12,284 bases of DNA from Chlamydiota bacterium (GTDB lineage Bacteria > Chlamydiota > Chlamydiia > Chlamydiales > Rhabdochlamydiaceae): contig JAHFTP010000034.1 in NCBI GenBank assembly GCA_023265495.1, forward strand, positions 1 to 12,284, given 5' to 3'. Every line of letters starts with the position of its first letter. The stretch's first letter is position 1. Below the pieces are notes generated by a model, which made no database searches, was not told where the DNA came from, and was given only the letters and a program-made list of their open reading frames with translations. Below, piece after piece: positions 1 to 6,832 of this stretch. Position numbers and translations under genes: made by a program.

Positions 1-1104
1 CAGCTCGTAATGGCACTTGTTCCTTCTCTTCAAAGAGAGATAAAAGAGAATCAAGAGGTGGGTAGAAGAAAGTTGGGCAGATGGATCCGTATGCTCACTG
101 TCGTGTTAGCTTTCTTCCAGTCCTGTTTATATGCCAGATATGCCGTCCAGCTGAACTACTCTAACCCTGGCATCATCGTAAGTGATATTATTGATGTGCA
201 ACTGTTTGGTATACCCATCCTATTTTATCTGATTGTCATGTTTACAATGACTTCAGGGACTTTGATCTTGATGTGGCTTGGAGAACAGATCTCCGAGAGA
301 GGAGTCGGAAATGGTATCAGCTTAATTATTACGTTAGGTATTCTTTCCTCGTTGCCAAGAACAATAGGTTCTATAATAAGACAGCTGAATTTGGATTCGC
401 AAGAAGTGGGACAACTGACATTCTCTTCCTTGGTGGTTTTGGCAGGGGTTTTTGTTTTTATCATAGTAGGTACAATTTTAATTATTCAAGGTCAGCGCAA
501 GATTCCACTGCAATATGCTAGAAGAGTGGTAGGAAGACATGAAGTGCAGGGATCAGGAAGTGCTTATATCCCACTAAAAATTAATTATGCAGGGGTAATA
601 CCGGTCATTTTTGCTAGTTCTCTTTTAATGTTTCCAGCGACGATTGCTCAATTTCTTGGAAAAGGAACGTGGCTCGGATCTGTTGCAAGCTCTCTTTCTC
701 CAGGAAGTACTGGTTATACGATTCTCTATGTGATGTTAATACTATTTTTTACTTACTTTTGGACTGCTACGCAATTTCACCCTGAGCAGATAACGTCAGA
801 TATGAAAAAGAATGGAGCTTTTATCCCAGGAATTAGACAGGGTAAGCCTACTCAAGACTTTTTAGAGGCTACAATGAACAGAATTACACTAGCAGGGGCG
901 CTGTTTTTAGCACTTATTGCTATATTACCTACGATTATTGGAAAGCTCATCGGCGTAGATCAAACGATAACATATTTTTTTGGTGGCACATCTCTACTTA
1001 TTTTGGTGGGGGTAGTATTAGACACCTCAAAACAGATTGAATCTCATCTCCTTATGAAAAGGTATGAGGGCTTTATGAAAAGAGGGCGACTCAGAGGAAA
1101 ATAG
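1..1104 (+). CDS. secY: Protein translocase subunit SecY, 3' part (5' end outside window)
   Basis: This is the central pore subunit of the SecYEG channel, which moves unfolded proteins across or into the inner membrane. The frame is open from base 1 (visible residues QLVMALVPSLQ), so the ATG at 10 is internal. About 367 residues are present out of roughly 430-460 usual for the family, so the first TM segments are missing. Family signatures visible are GNGISLIITLGIL, the cytoplasmic loop QGQRKIPLQYARRVVGR, IPLKINYAGVIPVIFASSLL, the region FHPEQITSDMKKNGAFIPGIRQGKPT, and the C-terminal GTSLLILVGVVLDTSKQIESHLL with a basic tail ending RGRLRGK. It heads the ribosomal-protein/rpoA run. No rpmJ-like ORF follows it, unlike the E. 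coli arrangement. Identification is secure. Confidence 0.97.
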   Translation, partial: QLVMALVPSLQREIKENQEVGRRKLGRWIRMLTVVLAFFQSCLYARYAVQLNYSNPGIIVSDIIDVQLFGIPILFYLIVMFTMTSGTLILMWLGEQISERGVGNGISLIITLGILSSLPRTIGSIIRQLNLDSQEVGQLTFSSLVVLAGVFVFIIVGTILIIQGQRKIPLQYARRVVGRHEVQGSGSAYIPLKINYAGVIPVIFASSLLMFPATIAQFLGKGTWLGSVASSLSPGSTGYTILYVMLILFFTYFWTATQFHPEQITSDMKKNGAFIPGIRQGKPTQDFLEATMNRITLAGALFLALIAILPTIIGKLIGVDQTITYFFGGTSLLILVGVVLDTSKQIESHLLMKRYEGFMKRGRLRGK

Positions 1105-1171
1105 AAAGTATTTGATGGCAAATGATTCTTTTGTCTCTCTAGGAAGCTTTAAGATAGAACATCTTGTAAAT

Positions 1172-1196
1172 TAAGAAGTACTCTGATAACTTCTTA
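1172..1196 (+). other. Hairpin in the secY-rpsM intergenic leader
   Basis: A perfect 8-bp inverted repeat (TAAGAAGT at 1172-1179, ACTTCTTA at 1189-1196) with a 9-nt loop lies in the 132-bp gap before rpsM. No T-tract follows, so it is not a standard terminator. It could be a processing or attenuation structure, or chance in AT-rich DNA. No convincing promoter was found in the gap. Confidence 0.3.
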
Positions 1197-1236
1197 TGGA
1201 TATATAAGTAAAAGTGATTAAAAAAGGGAACGTAGC

Positions 1237-1605
1237 ATGCCAAGGATTATAGGGATAGATATCCCCGAGAAGAAAAGACTAGAGGTTAGTCTTACATACA
1301 TCTATGGAATTGGAAGAAAACTCTCCAATGAAATCATTGCTAAATTAGGATTAGATCCTAATATGAGAGCGCACAACTTGACAGAAGATGACATCGCTAA
1401 GATCAACGCTGTTTTGCAAAAAGACTATACGGTGGAAGGAGATCTTAGAAGACAAATTCAAAACAATATAAAGAGACTTATTAGCATACACTCTTATAGA
1501 GGCATGAGACACCGTTTGGGGTTGCCTGTACGTGGTCAACGCACTCGCACTAATTCGAGAACACGTAAGGGTAAGAGAAAAACTGTAGCTAACAAGAAAA
1601 AATAA
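1237..1605 (+). CDS. rpsM: 30S ribosomal protein S13
   Basis: S13 is in the head of the small ribosomal subunit, contacting 16S rRNA, the P-site tRNA and the intersubunit bridge. The 122-residue product is full length. It starts MPRIIGIDIPEKKRLEVSLTYIYGIG, with the helix-hairpin-helix-type N-terminal part, and carries the diagnostic C-terminal motif YRGMRHRLGLPVRGQRTRTN followed by a Lys/Arg-rich rRNA-binding tail. The ATG at 1237 is preceded by a Shine-Dalgarno-like AAGGGA at 1224-1229, 7 nt upstream. It follows secY by 132 bp and is 20 bp from rpsK, consistent with co-transcription with rpsK, rpoA and rplQ. Nothing unusual is seen in the protein. Confidence 0.98.
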   Translation: MPRIIGIDIPEKKRLEVSLTYIYGIGRKLSNEIIAKLGLDPNMRAHNLTEDDIAKINAVLQKDYTVEGDLRRQIQNNIKRLISIHSYRGMRHRLGLPVRGQRTRTNSRTRKGKRKTVANKKK

Positions 1606-1625
1606 TTAAGACGAGGTAGGGTACT

Positions 1626-2045
1626 TTGGCAAAGCAAGAAGCGCAAAAACAAGCTGTTAAAAAAACGGGCTTTAAAACTAGAAAAAAAGTAGTACGCACT
1701 GTCCCCAGTGGCATAGTGTTTGTAAAAGCAACATTCAATAACACAATCGTATCGATTACCGACTTAGCTGGCAATGTTGTCTCTTGGGCTTCTGCTGGGA
1801 AGGTGAATTTCTCTGGTTCTAGAAAATCTTCTGCTTATGCTGCAACCGTTGCTGCCCAAGATGCAGCAAAGGTAGCGATGGGCTTAGGAATGAAAGAAGT
1901 AGAGATCAATCTTTCTGGTCCTGGAGCAGGACGTGAGTCTGCAGTTAGAGGGCTGCAAAGTTCAGGTTTGTTGATAACAATTATCCGTGATACAACTCCT
2001 GTACCGCATAATGGATGCCGTCCAAGAAAAAGAAGACGTGTGTAA
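1626..2045 (+). CDS. rpsK: 30S ribosomal protein S11
   Basis: S11 sits on the platform of the small subunit and helps form the mRNA exit region with S7. The 139-residue product has the family core GIVFVKATFNNTIVSITDLAGNVVSWASAGKVNFSGSRK, the central SGPGAGRESAVRGL segment, and the C-terminal DTTPVPHNGCRPRKRRRV, the most conserved part of S11. The first ~20 residues are a Lys-rich extension. The start is TTG at 1626, supported by GAGGT at 1613-1617 and by the 20-bp spacing from rpsM; no ATG lies at a suitable place upstream. Identification is secure and the start is nearly so. Confidence 0.97.
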   Translation: MAKQEAQKQAVKKTGFKTRKKVVRTVPSGIVFVKATFNNTIVSITDLAGNVVSWASAGKVNFSGSRKSSAYAATVAAQDAAKVAMGLGMKEVEINLSGPGAGRESAVRGLQSSGLLITIIRDTTPVPHNGCRPRKRRRV

Positions 2046-2101
2046 AATTAACCCTAATTTCATTTCCAGTAGACAGGAAAATTCCATAGGAGAAAAAAGT
2101 C

Positions 2102-3199
2102 ATGGCAGTTAAGTATGGCAAGTTTGAGTTGCCAAGTAAAATAAAAGTTGATGAATCAGATAGAAAAGAAAATTTCGCAAGATTTATTGCAGAGCCATTT
2201 GAAAGAGGTTTTGGACATACTATTGGGAATGCGCTACGAAGAATAATGCTCACATCCTTAGAAGCTCCTTCCATTATATCTGTAAGAATCGAAAGCGTTC
2301 CTCATGAGTACATGGCTTCCGAAGGGATCATAGAAGATATGACGCATATCATTCTCAATCTTAAAGGCGCTCTTTTAAGAAAACTCCCTGTAGATGAAGA
2401 ATCAGGGTCAAGAGACAACAAAATCCTAACGACTATGCTAGATATTACGCCAGCAATGCTCGAACAAGGAAATGGACAATATGTTGTTACTTTAAAGGAT
2501 CTGTGCGGAGACCCGACATTTGAAGTGGTAAATCCAGAGTTGAAGGTCTTTACAATAACAAAGCCTATGGCAAGAAGAGTAGATCTCAAAGTGGCTATGG
2601 GAAGAGGATATGTTCCCTCTGAAAGACATCAAATAGTAGATAAGGTAACCGATGAAATTATTATTGACTCAGCCTTTTCTCCTGTGCGACTCGTCAATTA
2701 CTACGTGGAGAACACTCGTGTAGGTCAAGATACAGACTATGATCGATTGATCATTGAAGTACATACAGATGGCAGGGTAAAACCTGAAGAAGCACTCACA
2801 TTTGCTACGCAAATTGGAGTGATGCACTTCCAAATCTTCGATCAACTCAAGATTCATTCTATCTCCTTCGACAAAGGGGAAACAGAAGTGAATACGGATA
2901 GAGATGCGCTATTGCAAAAGCTGGCTTTGAAGATTAATGAAATCGAACTATCAGTTAGATCTACTAACTGCTTAGCTGGAGCAAATATTGAGACGATAGC
3001 AGAGCTAGTTATTATGCCTGAAATCGAAATGTTGAAATTTAGGAATTTTGGTAAAAAGTCCTTAAATGAAATTAAAGCTAAATTAGAAGAAATGGGATTG
3101 TCTCTCGGTATGGACCTAAACAAGATGGGTATCACTAGAGATAACGTGAAAGATGTCATGCAAGATTATTTGAATCAAAAGGCAGGAACTGAAGTATGA
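2102..3199 (+). CDS. rpoA: DNA-directed RNA polymerase subunit alpha
   Basis: The alpha dimer is the assembly platform for RNA polymerase, and its C-terminal domain contacts UP elements and activators. The 365-residue product is longer than the 329 residues of E. coli. The N-terminal assembly domain has the hallmark GHTIGNALRRIMLTSLEAPSI. The alpha-CTD near residues 275-345 retains the DNA-binding determinants: RSTNCL (equivalent of E. coli Arg265, Asn268 and Cys269) and NFGKKSLNEIK (Gly296, Lys298, Ser299). UP-element recognition is therefore expected to work; this is inference from E. coli. The ATG at 2102 follows a good AGGAGA at 2088-2093. The stop overlaps the rplQ start (ATGA at 3196-3199), implying translational coupling. 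Confidence 0.98.
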   Translation: MAVKYGKFELPSKIKVDESDRKENFARFIAEPFERGFGHTIGNALRRIMLTSLEAPSIISVRIESVPHEYMASEGIIEDMTHIILNLKGALLRKLPVDEESGSRDNKILTTMLDITPAMLEQGNGQYVVTLKDLCGDPTFEVVNPELKVFTITKPMARRVDLKVAMGRGYVPSERHQIVDKVTDEIIIDSAFSPVRLVNYYVENTRVGQDTDYDRLIIEVHTDGRVKPEEALTFATQIGVMHFQIFDQLKIHSISFDKGETEVNTDRDALLQKLALKINEIELSVRSTNCLAGANIETIAELVIMPEIEMLKFRNFGKKSLNEIKAKLEEMGLSLGMDLNKMGITRDNVKDVMQDYLNQKAGTEV

Positions 3200-3624
3200 G
3201 ACACGGTAAACATACATTTAAAATTGGAAGAACTGGCTCTCACAATAGATGCCTTATAGCCAATATGTTAAAGTCCTTGGTTGAACATGGACGTATAGAG
3301 ACCACCATTACAAAAGCAAAAGAAGTAAGAAGACATGCAGATCGTCTGATTACTCTAGCCAAGAAAAATACGCTAGCTAGCAGAAGGCTTGTGATCGCTA
3401 AGCTAATGATTAGATATAATACATTAACACCGAAAGAGGCTCGTGAAGCTAAAGAGAAGAAGTCGACGGTAGGTTTTAATGGGGATAGAATTGTTATAGG
3501 CAAGTTATTCGATACCCTAGCTGGGCGATTTGCAACAAGAAATGGTGGATACACCAGAATTATTAAGAAAGCCAACAGAGTAGGTGACGGAGCGCAAACC
3601 TGTTATCTCGAGTATCTTTCTTAA
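3196..3624 (+). CDS. rplQ: 50S ribosomal protein L17
   Basis: L17 is a large-subunit protein near the peptide exit tunnel. The 142-residue product begins MRHGKHTFKIGRTGSHNRCLIANMLKSLVEHGRIETTITKAKEVRRHADRLITLAKK, which is the conserved L17 core, and ends in a family-like GGYTRIIKKANRVGDGAQTCYLEYLS. The central loop, about residues 60-100, is enlarged relative to the shortest homologues. The start overlaps the rpoA stop by 4 bp, so ribosomes probably re-initiate here without a separate ribosome binding site. It is the last gene of the ribosomal run and is followed by a strong terminator. Confidence 0.97.
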   Translation: MRHGKHTFKIGRTGSHNRCLIANMLKSLVEHGRIETTITKAKEVRRHADRLITLAKKNTLASRRLVIAKLMIRYNTLTPKEAREAKEKKSTVGFNGDRIVIGKLFDTLAGRFATRNGGYTRIIKKANRVGDGAQTCYLEYLS

Positions 3625-3653
3625 AAATCACCTTCTTTTTTGGTGGATTTATG

Positions 3654-3687
3654 AAAAAAAGCTGTCCATGTTTGGACAGCTTTTTTT
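3654..3687 (+). terminator. Intrinsic terminator after rplQ
   Basis: The stem GCTGTCCA (3661-3668) pairs perfectly with TGGACAGC (3673-3680) across a 4-nt loop TGTT. The 3' arm is followed by seven T (3681-3687) and the 5' arm is preceded by seven A (3654-3660), so the paired region can extend to 15 bp and the structure could work in both directions. It closes the rpsM-rplQ transcript and isolates gapA. Confidence 0.93.
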
Positions 3688-3724
3688 GCATCTGGCCTGA
3701 GAGGTTTTTCTCTTTTAAATCTCC

Positions 3725-3753
3725 TTTACTTTCTTAAAAAACTGCTATATGAT
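3725..3753 (+). promoter_or_regulatory. Candidate sigma70-type promoter of gapA
   Basis: TTTACT (3725-3730, 4 of 6 to TTGACA) and TATGAT (3748-3753, 5 of 6 to TATAAT) are separated by exactly 17 bp. They lie between the rplQ terminator and the gapA ribosome binding site, predicting a transcript start near 3760. The match is by eye; chlamydial sigma66 accepts similar elements. Confidence 0.5.
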
Positions 3754-3783
3754 CCCTTTGGTTTACAGGTCAGCGAGGAAAGT

Positions 3784-4800
3784 ATGAGTGTACGAGTAGC
3801 GATTAATGGATTTGGTAGAATTGGGCGTTTAGTCCTTCGATGTATAATAGAAAAGCATCACTCCGTACAGGTTGTTGCGATCAATGATCTTGTTCCCGCC
3901 GACAACTTGGCCTATTTACTTAAGTATGATTCTGTGCATAGGAGGCCTGCTTTTACAGTAGAGCATGGAGAAGATCATATCTTAGTCGATGGCAAGAAGA
4001 TTTTAGTGTTTTCAGAGAAAGACCCAACCAAGTTGCCATGGCGGCAATTAGGTATTGACTATGTGGTAGAATCTACGGGTTTTTTTACTAAAAAAGAAGA
4101 GGCTGAAAAGCATTTGAAAGATGGTGCAAAAAGGGTGATTATTACAGCCCCAGCGAAGGGAGACGTAAAAACCTTAGTGATGGGCGTCAATGAAAAAGAG
4201 TTCGATCCCAAAACGCACTTTGTTGTTTCTAATGCCTCTTGTACGACAAATTGCTTAGCACCTCTGACTAAGGTTTTGTTAGACCATTTTGGCATTGAAG
4301 AAGGACTGATGACAACAGTGCATTCTTTAACCGCTGCGCAACCCACTGTTGATGGCCCCTCTAGAAAGGATTGGAGAGGCGGTAGGGCTGCGAGTATCAA
4401 CATTATTCCCTCTTCAACGGGTGCTGCCAAAGCTGTAGGGCAATGTTTGCCTGCAGTCCAAGGCAAATTAACAGGTATGGCCTTTAGAATTCCTACTGCT
4501 GATGTGTCAGTGGTAGATTTAACAGTGAGACTCTCAAAAGATACTTCTTACGAAGAAATATGCGATGTTGTTAAAAAGGCATCAGAAGGACCTATGCGAG
4601 GGATCTTGCAATATTGCGATGAAGAGGTGGTGTCTTCTGATTTCATAGGAAATACCTCTTCTTGTATTTTTGATAAAGGGGCAGGCATAGCCCTAAATAG
4701 TAGATTTTTTAAGTTAGTCGCTTGGTATGATAACGAAGTGGGGTATTCCCATCGTGTTGTAGATCTGGTAGAATACATAGCAAGCGTAGAGAAGAAATAA
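3784..4800 (+). CDS. gapA: Type I glyceraldehyde-3-phosphate dehydrogenase
   Basis: This cytosolic glycolytic enzyme oxidises glyceraldehyde 3-phosphate with NAD+ and phosphate to 1,3-bisphosphoglycerate. The 338-residue product is full length. It opens with the Rossmann motif INGFGRIGR; AIND near residue 36 supplies the Asp typical of NAD-preferring enzymes. The catalytic motif SNASCTTNCLAPL places the nucleophile at Cys153, and His180 in TVHSLTAAQ is the base. KDWRGGRAASINIIPSSTGAAKAV and WYDNEVGYSHRVVDLV are also family standards. A GAGG at 3775-3778 supports the ATG at 3784. It has its own candidate promoter and is separated from rplQ by a terminator. Placement next to rplQ is, from memory, the usual chlamydial order. 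Confidence 0.97.
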   Translation: MSVRVAINGFGRIGRLVLRCIIEKHHSVQVVAINDLVPADNLAYLLKYDSVHRRPAFTVEHGEDHILVDGKKILVFSEKDPTKLPWRQLGIDYVVESTGFFTKKEEAEKHLKDGAKRVIITAPAKGDVKTLVMGVNEKEFDPKTHFVVSNASCTTNCLAPLTKVLLDHFGIEEGLMTTVHSLTAAQPTVDGPSRKDWRGGRAASINIIPSSTGAAKAVGQCLPAVQGKLTGMAFRIPTADVSVVDLTVRLSKDTSYEEICDVVKKASEGPMRGILQYCDEEVVSSDFIGNTSSCIFDKGAGIALNSRFFKLVAWYDNEVGYSHRVVDLVEYIASVEKK

Positions 4801-4880
4801 AAATTTCTTTGTCGGAAGCCCGTAGACGATTTTTTTGACCATGGATCTTCTGATGAAGGAATGGATTATCAACCTTAACA

Positions 4881-5705
4881 ATGGATAAAAGTGTGAACTT
4901 TACTCGAGAACCGATTATTGAAACTATCATTTCTCCTAAAGATGGATACAAACTTTGTATTAAAAGTAGCAAGGGGGGAAGTGGTGAAGAATATTTTGTA
5001 GATGCCATAGAAGTCGTGTCTTTTGGGCAATCTATGTTTTATAGGTCTTTAGAAAGGCCTAAACCCTTCTTAGTTCCTGTGATGGACTACGAAGTGACCG
5101 AAGTCAAGGAAGCTCGCGTTGTGCTTAAAAATGTGGCTCCTGAGCGTAATATTAAGATTGGCGGTGGAAGGGATGCTTCCTTGCGTGCTAGCAAAGAACC
5201 TAGCATGGAAAAGACAGAAGATGTCGCAGAAGAATCGGCATCGGAAGGCGCTTCCGAAGAGGCAATGCCGGAGATTTCTGTAGAGCAACGTGGCTCTAAG
5301 AAAAGAGACCGTCGCCGCAATCGCAGACGTCGTCCCGATGACAGAAGAGACTGGAATGAAAGAGAAAAAGGAGCTGCACCTTCAGAGGACACTTCAGAAG
5401 AAAAAGAGTCTGAAGATGGAGAAATGGCAGAAGAGGGTAAAATCTCTACGCCCCTCTTTTCCACATTATTCCCTCCTCCTCCCACCCTTATTTCAGACAC
5501 CATCAGTCGGTATAAGGATCATATGATTACTCCGCCTACTCCTCCAACTCCGGATGAGCCTTCTCATGAGAAGAGCTTTTCCAAGGAGGAAGAAACGGCC
5601 GCTCCTAAGCAAGCAACAGAAGATTTCGTGGCACTTCCTGATGAAGAAGATTTTCCAATGCCTTCCAGCTTTACTCACACCAAAGAAGAAGGCCATCAAG
5701 AGTAA
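4881..5705 (+). CDS. Hypothetical chlamydial protein with charged Arg/Pro-rich tail
   Basis: The function is not known. In C. trachomatis the gene after gapA is an uncharacterised protein (CT504), and position suggests this is its counterpart; that is inference, not a match I could test. The 274-residue product has two parts. Residues 1-95 are beta-rich and look folded (YFVDAIEVVSFGQSMFY, FLVPVMDYEVTEVKEARVVL). Residues 100-274 are low complexity: an acidic stretch, a strongly basic patch at 137-156 (GSKKRDRRRNRRRRPDDRRD), more acidic sequence, proline clusters (FPPPPT, TPPTPPTPDEP) and an acidic end. No signal peptide or TM segment is seen. The ATG at 4881 is the first possible ATG in frame (a stop lies at 4854-4856) but lacks a good Shine-Dalgarno. 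A 15-codon ORF (4841-4888) overlaps the start. Confidence 0.85.
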   Translation: MDKSVNFTREPIIETIISPKDGYKLCIKSSKGGSGEEYFVDAIEVVSFGQSMFYRSLERPKPFLVPVMDYEVTEVKEARVVLKNVAPERNIKIGGGRDASLRASKEPSMEKTEDVAEESASEGASEEAMPEISVEQRGSKKRDRRRNRRRRPDDRRDWNEREKGAAPSEDTSEEKESEDGEMAEEGKISTPLFSTLFPPPPTLISDTISRYKDHMITPPTPPTPDEPSHEKSFSKEEETAAPKQATEDFVALPDEEDFPMPSSFTHTKEEGHQE

Positions 5706-5745
5706 TCCCTTGGTTTAGCGCTTGATTCTTATCAAGAAATTAGAT

Positions 5746-5784
5746 AGACTCTTCTTTCCTTTTACCGAAGGAAGAGTCTTTTTT
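5746..5784 (+). terminator. Intrinsic terminator, abutting tRNA-Leu
   Basis: AGACTCTTC (5746-5754) pairs perfectly with GAAGAGTCT (5771-5779) across a 16-nt loop, and the run of T at 5779-5784 follows. It would end the transcript of the gene stopping at 5705. The T-tract ends only 2 nt before the first base of the tRNA gene, so the tRNA promoter must overlap or lie upstream of this hairpin. A smaller hairpin, CTTGAT/ATCAAG (5721-5736), precedes it. Confidence 0.75.
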
Positions 5785-5786
5785 GT

Positions 5787-5869
5787 GCTCGGATGGTGGA
5801 ACGGTAGACACTGGAGACTTAAAATCTCCTGGGAGCAATCCCGTGCAGGTTCGATTCCTGTTCCGAGCA
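5787..5869 (+). tRNA. tRNA-Leu (anticodon UAA)
   Basis: An 83-nt cloverleaf folds by eye. The acceptor GCTCGGA (5787-5793) pairs with TCCGAGC (5862-5868), with discriminator A at 5869. The anticodon stem GGAGA/TCTCC encloses the loop CTTAAAA, giving anticodon TAA. A long variable arm (GGGA-GCAA-TCCC) marks a class II tRNA, and the T arm is GCAGG-TTCGATT-CCTGT. A 3' CCA is not encoded. The 3' half is duplicated downstream, which makes this the likely integration target of an adjacent mobile element. Confidence 0.95.
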
Positions 5870-5890
5870 ATCTTTATAATCAATGATTTA
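5815..5890 (+). repeat. Left copy of 76-bp direct repeat (putative attL in tRNA-Leu)
   Basis: This segment runs from the anticodon stem of tRNA-Leu(UAA) to 21 bp past its 3' end. It matches 6921-6996 at 70 of 76 positions, with differences at 5826, 5844, 5871-5873 and 5884 and no gaps. Direct repeats of a tRNA 3' half are the usual mark of tyrosine-recombinase integration into a tRNA gene (established for many islands). The intact tRNA lies at this end. Confidence 0.8.
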
Positions 5891-5928
5891 CAACCGTATT
5901 TTGTGAGTGTTGAAAGTCTCATCTTTAC

Positions 5929-5950
5929 AAATGCTCCAAAAATGCTCCAA
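5929..5950 (+). repeat. Tandem 11-bp repeat ATGCTCCAAAA
   Basis: AAATGCTCCAA occurs twice back to back, with ATGCTCC at 5931 and 5942 (period 11). A third ATGCTCC lies at 6797-6803 near the other end of the repeat-bounded segment. These could be recombinase arm-type sites next to the putative attL, but two short copies are also compatible with chance. Confidence 0.4.
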
Positions 5951-5960
5951 TTGAAAAAAA

Positions 5961-6138
5961 TGCTGATAGTGTTTTCAGCATATGTTTGAATTTAGTAGTA
6001 ACAAAGGTTTGGCAATTGTACCAAAAAAACGGTACGGTTGATTTGGACTATTTTGGTGACGTCACAGAAATGGTCATAATGCAGTCTTAGCAAAAAATCT
6101 ATCCGATCACAAGAAGGGCTTGGTTGATAATGTGATTT
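5961..6138. other. Non-coding stretch with short dyads, downstream of the toxin-antitoxin operon
   Basis: No convincing ORF is present. Visible dyads are TGCTGA/TCAGCA (5961-5980), GTACC/GGTAC (6018-6035), the perfect 10-bp palindrome GTGACGTCAC (6056-6065) and ATCACA/TGTGAT (6106-6136). The last lies just past the antitoxin stop on the minus strand and could be a weak terminator. No function is assigned. Confidence 0.4.
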
Positions 6139-6468
6139 TTAAGCTACTGCTCGATGAACAATTTTCGCTATGGTGCGAATAGTCGGATTGCCTTTTTTTG
6201 ATAAAGCATTTTGAACGGTAGTTCTTGAAAGACGAGTTTCTTTAGCTACTTTAGTACGATTTACCTTCAAATATGCATCCAAAATCTCTAAAAAAGCATC
6301 GGCGTCATTTTCTTCTAAGCTTTGTAGAAGAGCTTCTGCCACGTTCTCATGATCCTTGAAAAAAGCACTAGGTTTATGGTTGAGATTAGGAGGTTTTTTT
6401 TTGCTCTTTATAATTGGCATATCGTCCAAACAAAACTTTTGCTTTTTTGATGTCTTCTTTTTGGTCAT
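6139..6468 (-). CDS. HigA-like addiction-module antidote (HTH antitoxin)
   Basis: This is the probable antitoxin of a type II module: it binds and neutralises the adjacent toxin and represses the operon. The 109-residue product has a Lys-rich N-terminus, a linker-helix region at 38-70 (ENVAEALLQSLEENDADAFLEILDAYL) and a C-terminal HTH at 71-105. The HTH, with RTKVAKETRLSRTTVQNALSKKGNPTIRTIAKIV, closely follows the pattern of the addiction-module antidote family (LSR..LY.ALS..GNPT..T..KV). The start at 6468 is favoured because a perfect AGGAGG (6477-6482) lies 8 nt upstream. Starting at Met17 (6420) would give 93 residues, nearer the common size, but only a weak ribosome binding site is there. 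It overlaps the toxin gene by 83 bp. Confidence 0.85.
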   Translation of the reverse strand: MTKKKTSKKQKFCLDDMPIIKSKKKPPNLNHKPSAFFKDHENVAEALLQSLEENDADAFLEILDAYLKVNRTKVAKETRLSRTTVQNALSKKGNPTIRTIAKIVHRAVA

Positions 6469-6709
6469 TTTTCTTTCCTCCTAATAACAATCTTATAGCG
6501 AAACGCTCTTCTCTATAAAAATATACCCGCCATCCATTTTTCCATCGCAGCTCTAAAATGCTGTTATCTGTTCCTGCTAAAGGTTTGCAGTCACCGAAGT
6601 GTGCGGCGGACTCAATCCTGTACAACCGAGCTTCTACCTGGGCTCGTTCTTTGACTTGCAATGCAGACAGCCACTCATCGAACTCAGGCGTTTTTCTTAT
6701 CTTTACCAT
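6386..6709 (-). CDS. HigB/RelE-superfamily toxin (addiction-module killer)
   Basis: This is the probable toxin of the pair, most likely an mRNA interferase acting on translated messages (family knowledge). The 107-residue product shows the pattern of the phage Gp49-like/addiction-module killer family: FDEWLSALQVKERAQVEARLYRIES, then LAGTDNSILELRWKNGWRVYFYRE, the hydrophobic strand IRLLLGGKKNDQ (residues 72-83) and DIKKAK. GGKK.DQ..DI is the family signature. Toxin-first order matches HigBA rather than RelBE. The ATG at 6709 follows AAAGAGA, and a -10-like TATACT (minus strand, 6731-6736) lies just upstream. The gene runs 83 bp into the antitoxin gene, far more than the few bases usual for such pairs. 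No key motif is missing, so it may be functional. Confidence 0.87.
   Translation of the reverse strand: MVKIRKTPEFDEWLSALQVKERAQVEARLYRIESAAHFGDCKPLAGTDNSILELRWKNGWRVYFYREERFAIRLLLGGKKNDQKEDIKKAKVLFGRYANYKEQKKTS
6477..6482 (-). promoter_or_regulatory. Shine-Dalgarno AGGAGG of the antitoxin, inside the toxin gene
   Basis: A perfect AGGAGG lies 8 nt before the antitoxin ATG at 6468. It is formed by the two GGA codons for the conserved Gly77-Gly78 of the toxin plus the preceding base. It decides the antitoxin start and couples its translation to that of the toxin. Confidence 0.7.
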
Positions 6710-6832
6710 AAGTGTCTCTTTATAATGAACAGTATACTATGCGCCCAATATAATATACACATGGATTTTTGAAGATGTGTTTGGGGAAAATGGTCCATGC
6801 TCCACTCGGCAACTAAAAGAGGCTGTATTCTA

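Noticed and set aside
1105..1236. Possible rpmJ (L36) between secY and rpsM, as in E. coli.
   Set aside because: No ORF with the Cys/His pattern of L36 is present in this gap.
4841..4888. A 15-codon ORF overlapping the start of the gene at 4881, possibly a coupled leader peptide.
   Set aside because: It has no ribosome binding site and is short enough to be chance.
5783..5989. Open frame of 68 codons on the plus strand.
   Set aside because: It runs through the tRNA-Leu gene and non-coding sequence; it is not a real gene.
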